DNA of 50,000 bases from Chondrilla cf. caribensis (Eukaryota; Porifera; Demospongiae; Chondrillida; Chondrillidae), in assembly GCA_964020155.1 (NCBI GenBank), contig OZ026555.1, forward strand, positions 1,642,515-1,692,514. The letters are read 5' to 3'. Shown here one piece after another: positions 29,780-41,321 of the stretch (its first letter is position 1; the number at the start of each line of letters is the position of its first letter). A model generated the notes under the pieces. The model was not told where the DNA came from and did no database searches. It saw only the letters and a program-made list of their open reading frames with translations. The translations under genes were made by a program, and so were the position numbers.

Positions 29780-30740
29780 TTAACTAAACTCCAAAATAAA
29801 CCTAGGGAGGTCATGGTCTGGATACTTCATGACAATGATATTATCCTGTTGTGTGTGATGTTCATTGTATCGTCCTAGTAACAGCTCACAGACGAGCATT
29901 TTCTTGCACCCTCCGTTGTAGTTCATCGATATGTCTGGAGTAGTTGCAAAGTATTCACCTGGTCCATACGCCTGTCCTTTTCTCCTACCAGGATCAAACC
30001 CATTGCTACAAATGCCTCTGATGTTTTCTTCTGGAGTGCCGTGAAATCCTAAGGCCGTTGTTCTCTGATTTTGTGGGAGACCTCTGTATGCTTCCCGAAA
30101 ACGTCTAAACAGTTCTCCTCCAGTCTTGGCTGCTACATTCTCAGTGAGGTTGACCACTTGAAGTTTGCTAAACGTTCTCAACCAGCTCTCGACATCGCTC
30201 TTACTCTTTAGGATCTTCTGTTCACTCACTGAAGTAAGAATGACATTGTACAGCTCTATCATACAGTTAGTGTGGAATACCAATGAACATGATAATACAT
30301 ACACATTGTGAATATGCACATTGCAGCCACCAGATTATGTTATACAGACTATATGACTGATAAGAGTGTTGCCATAATTCCCATTATTATTATGTAAGAG
30401 TATAGATTATGCTATAATTGTAAATGCAAAATAATTCACAGGAACACAGTAATGCCATGAATGAGTGAGTGAAAGGTGGTAGCAGTAATTGATGGGCTAT
30501 TGACATCTCTGGATCTGGGAGATGAGCAGCTACCAGAACAGTAACTCTAACTTACTATCGTTTATCGCATGATTCTTGGAGCAATACTGATATTTGATAC
30601 CATTGTCTTCAACTTTGGGACGTGTGCATCCTTCAAATACACATTGATCTTCTATGCTTTCGGCAACAGCTGCAATGATCAAGATTGGACGAAAGGTATT
30701 TTGTGTGAAGTTGCTGATACACACACATATTCAGGCACAT

Positions 30741-30803
<63 letters not shown>

Positions 30804-31017
30804 GTCATACACATGTACACACATACACACAAGCTCACATACACCATCCAACAAAAACACCTGATACACATCCCATGTATACACTTACGAAATATTCCTC
30901 GCTGCTTCCCTTCTTCTGCATGCCTCTTGGAGCAGTAAGGATGCTGAACCGTTCCATCTTTGTACCTTCTCCTGTGACATTCAGGGATTATGCATTCTTC
31001 TCCCACCGGCAATTTAA
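29780..31017 (-). CDS. PARP-like ADP-ribosyltransferase with two zinc fingers, 5'-truncated copy
   Basis: Three exons, 31017-30889, 30669-30556 and 30255-29780, with closed phases and an intact stop. The first two each hold one finger: C-x4-C..YCSKRHAEEG and CVFEGCTRP..YCSKNHAIND. The last holds a PARP/ART-type catalytic domain: GFHGTPEENIRGIC (first catalytic His), GPGEYFATTPD (Tyr), then NIIVMKYPDHDLPRFILEF. At the position where PARP1 has its Glu, this protein appears to have Asn in QDNIIV, so mono-ADP-ribosylation or lost activity is possible. The region is a near-identical duplicate of the last three exons of the gene at 37963-41137. The leading exon has no ATG and needs an upstream exon, yet only a repeat array lies upstream, so this copy lacks its N-terminal modules and may be a pseudogene or use an unseen exon. 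Confidence 0.7.
30740..30802. repeat. (CA)n microsatellite, intronic
   Basis: About 30 CA units between the two finger exons; the same tract is at 38884-38932 in the paralogous gene. Confidence 0.95.
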
Positions 31018-31089
31018 CTGAGTGTTATGAGAACAGTAGAGATCAGTATCTCGTGTACATCATACTGAAACCTAAATACAAAACCTAGG

Positions 31090-31985
31090 AGAGGCTGCGG
31101 TGACAAGCAAAAAACCTGACATTTTAGATTTAGTTGGGGATGTGAACTAACTTAGGGTTAACAATTTCCTTCTCAATAGGTGGCCGGTAACCCCAGCTAC
31201 ATTGGAAGGTGCTTAACAATTTTTCAATGTATATATGGGAGAGAATAGGATAAATGCATGTGAAGCACCTTCTTGAGTATCTCATGGGAGAGGGGGTGTG
31301 TCAACTGGATATTTTAGTCAGACCTAGCTGGGGATGAGAACTAAATTGTGAAACGTCCCCATATACCTCCGTATGTTGACTGCAACCCTAGCTACATTCA
31401 GAGGTGCTTAATAATTTTTCAATGTATGGGAGAGAATAGGATAAATGGACACAAAGCACCTTCTTGAATATCCTATGGGAGAGGGGGCGTGTCAACCTAA
31501 TAATTTGGTCAGACCTAGCTAGGGACAAGAACTAAATTATTAAACAATCCCCACCTCCATAGGTTGACCGCAACTCTAGCTATGGACGTGAACTAAACTA
31601 TGAAACAACCCCCATATTTGTCCAGACCTAGCTGGGGATGATAATTATAGCTATCAGTATATTATTATATAACTGGTGGCATGAACTAAATTGTAAAACA
31701 ATCCCCACTTCCATGTGTGACATGTAAATCCAGCTACATTTAAATTTAATTGGAGGTGCTTTATTTTAATGTACATATGGGAGAGAATAGGAGGAAAAAC
31801 ACTAAGCCCTTTTCTTTCATTGCTCAAGGAAGAGGGGGCGTGTCAGTCTCATATTTTCACCAGACCTAGCTGGTGGCATGAACTAAATTTTGAACAATCA
31901 CTATCTCTGTGCGTGTCCCATGAACCTAGTAACATTAAGAGGCATTTAATTAGTTTTCAATGAATGGGGGTAAAGGAGAGGTAAA
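31090..31985. repeat. Diverged array of about 190-bp units
   Basis: Four to five units, each with GTCAGACCTAGCT, a GGGAGAGAATAGGA block and CCTATGGGAGAGGGGG-type motifs; adjacent units near 31317 and 31508 are 191 bases apart. The array fills the space between the ART copy and the glycosidase-like gene. The same family recurs at 37080-37750. Confidence 0.8.
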
Positions 31986-32107
31986 CATAACAAAATGGTA
32001 CTTAACATGTACATCCAAATGAATCTAATGCAAAATTATATCAAAAAATGACTTGGTGACCACAGACTGTCTGACAGTGTATAGAGCTTTCTGGTGTAAG
32101 AGGTGGT

Positions 32108-32978
32108 TCAAGAGCACTCTCCACCTGGCAGCTTCAGGGTGACACTCCCCACTGATGGGATCTTGCACTGGAAGTACTTGATGTTGTCCAGGTCTTTGTT
32201 CAACACAGCAGCTGTAGTCACAACTTCGGATGGAGCACCTCTCATCTCTACACTGGCAACACTGCTAGAATACGTGATAGACTGGAACCTCGTCTTGGAT
32301 ACAGCAATCACTTTGGACATTTCTCCAAGAAACACTAAGTCATTGTTGAACACTGGAGCAAAGATCCAATACTGATAATCCTTTCTTCCGCAAGATGGAA
32401 TGGTGATGGAGGAAGACACGTTCTTGATAGTTGTCACTTTACCACTGAAGTCAAACTGATAGGCCAGAGTGTGAGGAGGACTGGAGGTCACGTTGGACGG
32501 CATGTGGAGTTCCTTCAGATTCATGTCGTAGCTGCTCTTGAGATCGGCTCCCAACAACATGTGGTACACAACCTCACCCAACTGGACAGAGGGAGTGGGG
32601 GAGGAATCAGATGAACAAACTGAACACTCTTGCACAATATCAAATGCATTACCAACGGTGTACTAACCACAGTGTAAGCGGACCACAGCTCTCCATCAGG
32701 TCCACCAGATCCAAATGTTCGTTGGAGGATAGTGGAGTCCAGACTCATAGCAGGACGACTTGGTTTCAACAGTCGACCATCCTCCATACATGTTGACATT
32801 ATCAGCTGCTTGTTCATTGAGTCCACACTGTCTCCAATTCCTAATGGACCAGCAGCCAAAGCAGCAGACACTGTTTCCAACTCGGGATAAGGTTCGGGAT
32901 TCTTGACCTGACACTCCTTCTCGTCAGATACAGTGTGAAAGTTCTGGAGGTGAAGAAAACTGTGAGTGGAGACCTGGC

Positions 32979-33060
<82 letters not shown>

Positions 33061-33910
33061 ACGTGCTTGTGTGTGTGACTGATGTATTGCTGACTGTCTA
33101 CACACTCACAACAGTCTCACATCTTTGAAAGCAGCTAGTCCAAGTGCTTCTGCTAAAATGGTAGTATCTCCGATCCTCCACTGTGTGTTACCAGGCTGGT
33201 AGTCATCACTCACTCTGATCTGAGTGACTCTATTGATGGATGAACCTTGTAAGAAGTGTCTAGGCCATGCCATGCAGTACTGAATGTTGAGATCAAGCTC
33301 ATCTGCAGCACTTCCCATCGCATCCAACCAGTTTTGAGCAAATTGGTACACCTCCTGAAGCATAAACACATGTAATGTGCATTAATATATCTAATTTACA
33401 TACACAGTATATTATTGCTATATGGGATGTGCAGTGAGTCATGTGACAGGAAGTGTCTTATGGAAGTATAGCTTTTATCAACAATGTCAATGAACATTAA
33501 GATCTCACCCTTACAAAGGTTGATGTATGCTGTGGTCTATATTATATGTGCTCGTGTATTGCAACAAAACACATAAAAATTGAACTTAATATGTACTGGG
33601 TATCAGAGGACCGTTGCATGACTCACATAGGTTGCTGGCAGGTCAATGCCAGTGTAATCCAGCCAGTCCTGTTCATATGTTATCATTCCCCATGACTTCT
33701 TAGCAGAGGAGAGGAGGTAGGGCCAGAAATTGGTGTCATTAGGAAGACCAATATCTCCGTCAATAACAAAGTCATACTGACCTCCATTCTAGCAACAGAA
33801 GAGGAAGACAGCAAGTGTGTGTGGGTGTACCTCCACCATGCACAGCACTCACACCCATCAATCCCCTCACCCACTCACCCACTCAACACACACCACACAC
33901 ACACACACAA

Positions 33911-33969
<59 letters not shown>

Positions 33970-34037
33970 GCACTCACACCCATCAATCCCCTCACCCACT
34001 CACCCACTCAACACACCACACACACACACACACACAA

Positions 34038-34115
<78 letters not shown>

Positions 34116-34617
34116 GTTTAGCATAGTCTGTGTCTCCTGACCAATACCTGTTGTGTGCTACAATAGGCCATCCTGTTTTGGTAGCTACTTCTTCTATTCC
34201 ATGAGGGAAGATACTGGGCATAGCTGTCCAGTTCTTCACTCCATTGTGCTCTCCCTGGAAATACCACCACGAGTCCAACTGTGGGTACATGTGGGTAGAA
34301 GATTATGCCAGACACAGTTAAGATGCTTAAGCTGGATTGAACTGCAAATACAAACCTGAAGATATCTGAAAGGGATGTCTTGCTCATCGGCATACTTCTT
34401 CACGCCTATCAGAGCTTCTTCATAGTTGTCGTAGTGTCCAGTGTAATAGTAGTAACAGGCTCCATTGTCAGTCCAGTAACTGGAGGAGAGATGGTGAGAT
34501 TGACATAAGATGAAAGGTACATATATACAAAAACATACGTTATTGTATGGGAATTCTCACAGTACACAGCGCATACAATACCTACATTCACATATCTAAG
34601 ACATGCATGTATGTACA

Positions 34618-34707
<90 letters not shown>

Positions 34708-34747
34708 TGAACACAGATACATGATGTAACTGATGTACTTGATAATC

Positions 34748-34797
<50 letters not shown>

Positions 34798-36537
34798 TTC
34801 TGTGGTGTCTATATGCATCTCATCTACCCTAAGTAATTGATAGAGAAGTCCTCTGCTCTAGCTTCACCGCTGCCATAACTGTTCAGTACCTTCCCCCAAT
34901 TCTGGATGGTGTCCACTATGCCATTTCCGGCAATGAGAACCGTCTTAAAGTACCCACCATAGCGTGGAAACTACACCATACAAATAAGAAGAGTGATCAT
35001 TGCCACATGCACGGATGTACAATAATATTGTATAGTTTTGCATCAAACCTACCTGCCAGGTAACATAAATTACATAACTTAAATTCTTGAAAAACAAATA
35101 CATATGTATACGTACATATTAAACATTAATACGATTAGGCCTGCCATACATATATGTACGAATGTATGTAAATATGAATGTATGTATGTATGTACATGTA
35201 TGTACATGTATGTATGTTTATATGTAATCTGAGATATTTAAATGCCAATCTGGTCATTGTGATGATACATACTGTAAGATCACTGCATAACAGCGCTTTC
35301 CATATTACGACAGTCTGCTCACAATGTTTGTGGGAACACGAATGCTATAGTATTGTCAACTCTTCTCCATAGGACCACATGACACACTCTGGGGATCGAC
35401 AGCAGATCACTTTGCATTTAATGTGTGTGCACATGTAGTCACCTTTTTGAGAGACCCAATAGGTCCAAATCCGATCACTCTTTCTCCTTTTGAGGTTGTC
35501 CAAGTAGCCTGGCTAGTGTCCATGAAATTACTCGAAGGAGACAGCACTATTGTGTCTCTGGTGTTCCTGTCGAAGAAGACAAGTGGAGTCCCTCCCTGGA
35601 GTCCTCCTGGGATGTCACTGAGGTGGTCCAACACTCCAAACTGGACGTGAGATGCCACTGCACGCATTGTGTGGGTAGTGGTGATAAGAAATAAAATGTT
35701 AAATTGAATATTTCAATTGACATTGAGTAGAGTTGTAGTGTAGACCTTGATTTCATCCACATTACACACAGATTGTAGGATACTAAAATTGAAGATTATT
35801 GCAGTTTTACAGAAAAATTATTGGTAAGCAGCAACTTATAATAATGCAGCCATTGTAAGAAGATCTGGGTATGCTAGACTAACCACATGTTTTCTTCATT
35901 GTGTTGTACATACACATAGCTTGCAAATATGTCTACACCAGTGCTCACACAGATATAAAAGATAAACGAATGCATGTTCGTACTGGTACAACTCACTTCC
36001 CCCAGAGTACGTCATCCACCCTCGGGTGTTCTGAGAGTCGGTTGGAATGAAAGAAGGGAAACTAGCCAGTGTCTCGTCTGGCGATCCCTGCGTGTTGTTT
36101 GAACCGGGAGTAAAAGATAACCCGAACGACATCCTTTCGTTGCCGCCTCTGTAATAGTACCAGTTCGGATACGGATGGGCAGGAGGTTGGTAGTACATTT
36201 CGATAGTTGTGGACACTTCAAGCGAGTTGTCAGACGTCACCCACGTCCAGGAATAGCGCCTAACCGGACCCATGTTTATGTTTGCAACTTCATTAAAAGA
36301 ACCGGGTTTCAGCGTGAGAGAGCCGTCTTCACTAGTGTACACTTTATCATTGTTCCGCACCATCAACGGACCGGACTTCAACCAGTACTCCGTCTGCAAC
36401 CAGTTCACTCTGAAACCGATCCAGTAGGACCCATCGGGAGACACTTTAATTTCGATTTCCCTTTGAGTTTGCGCGGCCGTGGACCAAGCGATGAGTCCTA
36501 CAAATATAACCAATACGCCACTAGTAACGGCGGCCAT
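32108..36537 (-). CDS. Secreted glycosidase-like TIM-barrel protein
   Basis: Nine exons, from the 5' end: 36537-35997, 35657-35443, 34970-34828, 34479-34356, 34278-34114, 33788-33627, 33354-33121, 32943-32668, 32581-32108; 777 aa with all phases closed. The ATG at 36537 opens a signal peptide (MAAVTSGVLVIFVGLIAW). An N-terminal beta-rich part follows. Then comes a central region resembling the barrel of retaining glycosidases: NYLG-YWTDNGACYYY, SWWYFQGEH, FVIDGDIGLPND and MITYEQDWLD. Asp residues in these strands are candidate catalytic groups. A C-terminal beta domain ends GGECS. Several N-glycosylation sites are present. I recognise the general glycosidase-like pattern (GH31/GH36-type superfamily feel) but not a specific family or substrate. 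It shares no domain with its ADP-ribosylation neighbours. The donor at 34113 opens a (TG)n tract. Confidence 0.8.
32983..33059. repeat. (TG)n microsatellite, intronic
   Basis: TG tract in the intron between the exons at 32943 and 33121. Confidence 0.95.
33838..34113. repeat. Duplicated block plus (CA)n tract, intronic
   Basis: A block containing CACCCATCAATCCCCTCACC is present twice, about 126 bases apart (near 33852 and 33978), each followed by a CA tract. The second tract ends at the donor of the exon ending 34114. Confidence 0.9.
34617..34703. repeat. (CA)n microsatellite, intronic
   Basis: About 43 CA units between the exons at 34479 and 34828. Confidence 0.95.
34752..34795. repeat. (AT)n microsatellite, intronic
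   Basis: About 22 AT units, close to the donor of the exon ending at 34828. Confidence 0.95.
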
Positions 36538-37079
36538 TTTGTTACTGGTCACGTGACAGAAATTGTACTTATAGAACAGCTTGCTTAGTAAGTACCCTGG
36601 TTAGTACATACGTCTGGTTGATGAATATACCTCACTCACTCCCTAGTTCACGTACACTATGTAGTCATACCATCCAGTACTGATAGCAAGTTAGGCAAGT
36701 TGAACTGACCGCCCACCTGCATATATGTAGAGTTAAGTTTAATATAGACACTGTCCAAACCGTGGTGATCAGCACCAAAATGTAAAATGACCAGGATGTC
36801 CATCAGGATATCTATAAAACCTTCATAAAATTGTACACACGTTTTTTTAAATATTATTACAACAATGTGCCTTATTGACACTGAGGAACAGTGGTAACCG
36901 TCGTCAAAACATCTCGCCGGTCCCCACCAGGTCCATAGCATCATGGTGGGGACTATGATAGCATCTCCAGGATAGTGCATGTGTATCTGCATTGGTGCTA
37001 TGATGTGACACATGAATGCTGAAGAGGCCACGGAGGGCATAATTAAATTTGACCCCACCTCCTGTTTCAACCTGATATT
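36538..37079. other. Upstream region of the glycosidase-like gene
   Basis: Should contain the promoter and 5' UTR of the minus-strand gene starting at 36537. A minus-strand open frame covering 36657-37151 has no start context, splice support or relatives here. No specific element is seen. Confidence 0.4.
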
Positions 37080-37750
37080 ATAGTCAAACCTAGCTGGGGA
37101 TGAGAACAAAATTGTGAAACATCCCCATATACCTCCGCATGTTGACTGCAACCCTAGCTACATTCAGAGGTGCTTAATAATTTTTCAATGTATGGGAGAG
37201 AATAGGATAAATGGACGCTAAGCACCTCCTTGAATATCTCATAGGAGAGGGGCCGGGCATGTCAACCTAATATTTTGTCCAAACTTAGCTATGGACGTGA
37301 ACTAAACTATAAAACAACCCAGACCTCCGTAGGTTGACCACAACTCTAGTTACATTCAGAGGTGCTTAATAATTTTTCCATGTATGGGAGACAATAGGAG
37401 AAAAAATCCTAGGCACCTTCTTGGATATCTCATGGGAGAGGAGCGTGTCAACCGGATATTTTGTCCTAATTTAGCTATGGACATGAACTAAATTATAAAA
37501 CAATCCCCACTTCTGTAGGTTGACCACAACCCTAGTTACATTTGGAGGTACTTAATAATTTTTCAATGTATATGGGAAAGAATAGGATAAATGGACGCAA
37601 AGCACTTTCTTGAATATCCTATGGGAGAGGGGGTGTGTCAACCTGATAATTTGGTCAGACCTAGCTAGGGACAAGAACTAAATTATAAAACAATCCCCAC
37701 CTCCATAGGTTGACCGCAACTCTAGCTACATTTGGAGGTGCTTAACGAGT
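37080..37750. repeat. Second array of about 190-bp units
   Basis: Units begin near 37082, 37277, 37464 and 37655 (spacing 195, 187, 191) with the same CCTAGCT and GGGAGA..AATAGGA blocks as 31090-31985. One unit is nearly identical to 31317-31508. Confidence 0.8.
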
Positions 37751-37867
37751 TTGGCAGACTAACTGGATATGCATTGGTACTTGTACATTATATTGGTACT
37801 GGGAATTTGCGGTGGATTAAAAGGTTTGGCAGATAGTGGTGCATGGTGGATTAATGAGAATTCACTG
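37749..37867. mobile_element. Truncated pogo-like MITE
   Basis: Reverse orientation relative of 13302-13461. It ends GATTAATGAGAATTCACTG followed by TA. The other end is missing and merges with the last 190-bp unit. Confidence 0.6.
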
Positions 37868-37962
37868 TATATAGTAGTACAATATCATATTAGTATAGAA
37901 TATACATTGTCAAACAAGAATTAATAATTATTATGACCAATCTTTCATGCTGTTATTACATT

Positions 37963-38881
37963 TTATCTAAACTCCAAAATGAACCTAGGGAGGTCATGTT
38001 CTGGATACTTCATGACAACGATATTACCATGTTGTGTGTGATGTTCATTGTATCGTCCGAGTAACAGCTCACAGACGAGCATTTTCTTGCACCCTCCGCT
38101 GTATCCCATCGATATGTCTGGAGTAGTTGCAAAGTATTCACCTGGTCCATATGCCTGTCCCTTTCTCCTACCAGGATCAAACCCATTGTTACAAATGCCT
38201 CTGATGTTTTCTTCTGGAGTGCCGTGAAATCCTAAGGCCGTTGTTCTCTGATTTTGTTGCAGACCTCTGTATGCTTCCCGAAAACGTCTAAACAGTTCTC
38301 CTCCAGTCTTGGCTGCTACATTCTCAGTAAGGTTGACCACTTGAAGATTGCTAAACGTACTCAACCAGCTCTCGACATCGCTCTTACTCTTTAGGATCTT
38401 CTGTTCACTCACTGAAGCAAGAATGACATTGTAGAGCTCAATCATACAGTTAGTGCCAAATACCCATGAACATGATAATATACATCTGTACCCACCGGAT
38501 TATTATACAGATTATACCTCTGAGAAGAGTGTTCCCATAATTTATACATATTATGCAAGAGTATAGATTATACTATTGCATTTGTACTATGCATGAGAGT
38601 TCACAACCACACAGTAATCCCATGAATGAGAGAGTGAAAAGTGGTAGCAGTAATCGATGGGCCTTTGACATCTCTGGATCTGGGAGATGAGTAGCTACCA
38701 GAACAGTAACTCTAACTTACCATCATTTATAGCATGATTCTTGGAGCAATACTGATATTTGATACCATTGTCTTCAGATTTGGGACGTGTACATCCTTCA
38801 AATGCACATTGATCTTCTATGCTTTCGGCAACAGCTGCAATGATCAAGATTGGACAAAAGGTATTTTGTATGAAGTTGCTG

Positions 38882-38932
<51 letters not shown>

Positions 38933-39392
38933 GTCATACACATGTACACACATACACACAAGCTCACATACACCACCCAACAAACACACCTGATATACAT
39001 CCCATGTATACACTTACGAAATATTCCTCGCTGCTTCCCTTCTTCTGCATGCCTCTTGGAGCAGTAAGGATGCTGAACCGTTCCATCTTTGTACCTTCTC
39101 CTGTGACATTCAGGGATTATGCATTCTTCTCCCTCTGGCAACTTAACTGAGTGTTATGAGAACAGTAGAGACTAGTATCTCTTATAAATCATACTGAAAC
39201 AGCACATCTAGCTGTCAATTTACACACTCACAACACATGCATGTTAGTGAATGAAAAAAGAATTAAGGAAATATTGCTCTAGCTACACATGTACAAACCC
39301 ATGAACACACTCATGTACACATGAATGCACACACACACACACACACACACAGCACACAACACACATGCACACGTGCGCACGCACATGCACAT

Positions 39393-39440
<48 letters not shown>

Positions 39441-39514
39441 GCACGCACGCACGCACGCATGCACGCACGCACGCACACACGCACACACGCACACACACAC
39501 ACGCACACGCACAT

Positions 39515-39590
<76 letters not shown>

Positions 39591-40330
39591 CTTCGATGTT
39601 CATTTCTTTGGCTAACTTCGCATGAGTCCTCCCACAAAATGGATGGAGCGTCCCATCAGGCTCTTTATATCGTTCCCTCCGACATTGAGGTAACAGACAC
39701 ATGTTATCATCCTTGGGAGTCATGAATTGGGGTGCAGTCTGGTCTTGGTCTGCATTGACCACAGTCGGTGGTGCTGTAACACAAGTGAACACACGATGGA
39801 TAAATCATTGTTCATGTAATGCATGCTCTCAAGCACTCACGTTGAAGGTTCATGCTCATCCCGATATTGGCGTGCGTTTTTCCACAGTAGTTCATAAACG
39901 GCCAGACAATAGCATTGCAGTAAGGTAGTAAGCAGTGAGTGATGCCTTTCACCATGGGAGCTGAGTGTGTAGTGATAAACATGAACATTATTAGCAATTG
40001 TATTGAGCAATCAATTCCATATAACCTCTGTTTTGTTAAAAAGCACTCTGTACAGTTTCCACATACCGTTCATCACTGCTTTTCTTCTCTGATACTCCAT
40101 TGCATGAGACAATGAACAGCATTCGTGAGTGAACCCATTCTCATCTTTATATCGAGGGTTCCGACAATTGTCCAGAGAACACAAGTTGTCACTACTAGCA
40201 CTAGACTGGACCAGGCTTGGACCTTCATGACAATAACACAACGTGCAAATTAATTATTATGAATTGGATGAACTCAATGTCACATGTGAAGTGCAAGGAT
40301 AATTAGGTTGCACAGAAGGCATGCTCTCTC

Positions 40331-40405
<75 letters not shown>

Positions 40406-41137
40406 ACATGTCACCATTATTAATCCAAGGTAAGGAAAATAAAAAGTACAAGTAGGATTGAAATGGGGTACATGCTTCCAATGGGTCTCAGCCACTGTCA
40501 AAATATTAGAACATAATATATCGCACAGTATGGGATAAGGTCCATGAAAATAAAAGTGAAATAAGAGTCCAGGCTCTCTCGATCGATCGGAAAGGATTAA
40601 TGTCAAACATGTACGGCTAAAGGCCCTAATGTATAGCTATAGCTAGGTCTGAAGACTTGAGGCTTAGACTCGTACGTGTATCATTGTATTATAGCTGTAC
40701 GTACCTTGCGTGTAGTCGTGGTCAGTGGCCAGCGACATAGAATCTTTAAATCTACGACAAAGTGATGTGTCCAACGTCTCTTCAGCAGATTCAAACCCAT
40801 CGCTGTTGTACTCACAGTCTTCTACAGTTATTACCTCGGAGTTGATACCGGTTGGGATTTCTGTCGGAGGCACTTCGTCTTCACGTTCTAAATAAGTAGA
40901 AATCACGTTTGTTTTCTGACGCTGAAGTGGAAGATGCACCGATTCGAACAGCCTTAAATTTGGTTTCTCTTCAGGAACACTCAGGCCCGAGGTGACCGGG
41001 TTTTTCTGAGCGAGCCGATGTTTCACCGGTTTATGTCCACATTCCGCACAACTAGAAGACCTTTCCTGCACCTCAAACTTATCACAGGTACATCCTTCCA
41101 CGCTGCACCTTCCTCTCAGAACGCCTCTCTTGTCCAT
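37963..41137 (-). CDS. Multi-finger PARP-like ADP-ribosyltransferase, with a lost acceptor
   Basis: Exons: 41137-40705, 40222-40067, 39960-39841, 39773-39591, 39146-39018, 38834-38721 and 38438-37963 (536 aa if all are joined). Exon 1 starts MDKRGVLRGRC and carries the shared Cys/His module (C-x4-C-x-C-x11-C-x2-C-x-H-x4-H), then an acidic low-complexity linker. The next five exons each hold one finger of the form C-x4-C..(Y/F/C)C(S/G)..HA. The last is the ART domain with GFHGTPEENIRGIC and GPGEYFATTPD; Asn replaces the PARP-type Glu (HGNIVVM). All introns are phase 1. The expected acceptor of the ART exon (positions 38440-38439) reads TG where the paralogue at 30257-30256 has AG. The next AG, two bases on, shifts the frame and hits a stop after about ten codons. 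So the catalytic domain may be lost from the mRNA. Alternatively this is an error or a polymorphism. Confidence 0.75.
39329..39590. repeat. (CA)n/(CG CA)n compound microsatellite
   Basis: About 260 bases of CA repeats with ACGC-type interruptions, ending at the donor (GTATGTGTG on the minus strand) of the finger exon ending at 39591. Confidence 0.95.
40321..40399. repeat. (CT)n microsatellite, intronic
   Basis: About 39 CT units with one CCC interruption, in the first intron of the multi-finger ART gene; the only CT/GA tract of this size in the window. Confidence 0.95.
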
Positions 41138-41321
41138 TTCTAAACAATCCGAAGAAATTTGACGAAGTTAACAATCTACACATCCTAGGAAGGCACAGGG
41201 AACTCCCCCGATGAAGTCACATTTTCTCAATAAATGGAATTATTGCGCAATAGCAGCCTCACCACTGAAACCGACATTAATACACCATTCGTGTAATTTT
41301 ACGTACAGCAACAAACAATAA
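41138..41321. promoter_or_regulatory. Short intergenic region upstream of the ART gene
   Basis: 184 bases separate the NADAR gene stop (41322) from the ART gene start (41137), same strand. It must contain both the 3' end of one and the promoter of the other. No TATA box is obvious. Confidence 0.35.

Noticed and set aside
36657..37151. Minus-strand 164-residue open frame
   Set aside because: Overlaps the 190-bp repeat array, has no paralogue, signal or splice evidence.
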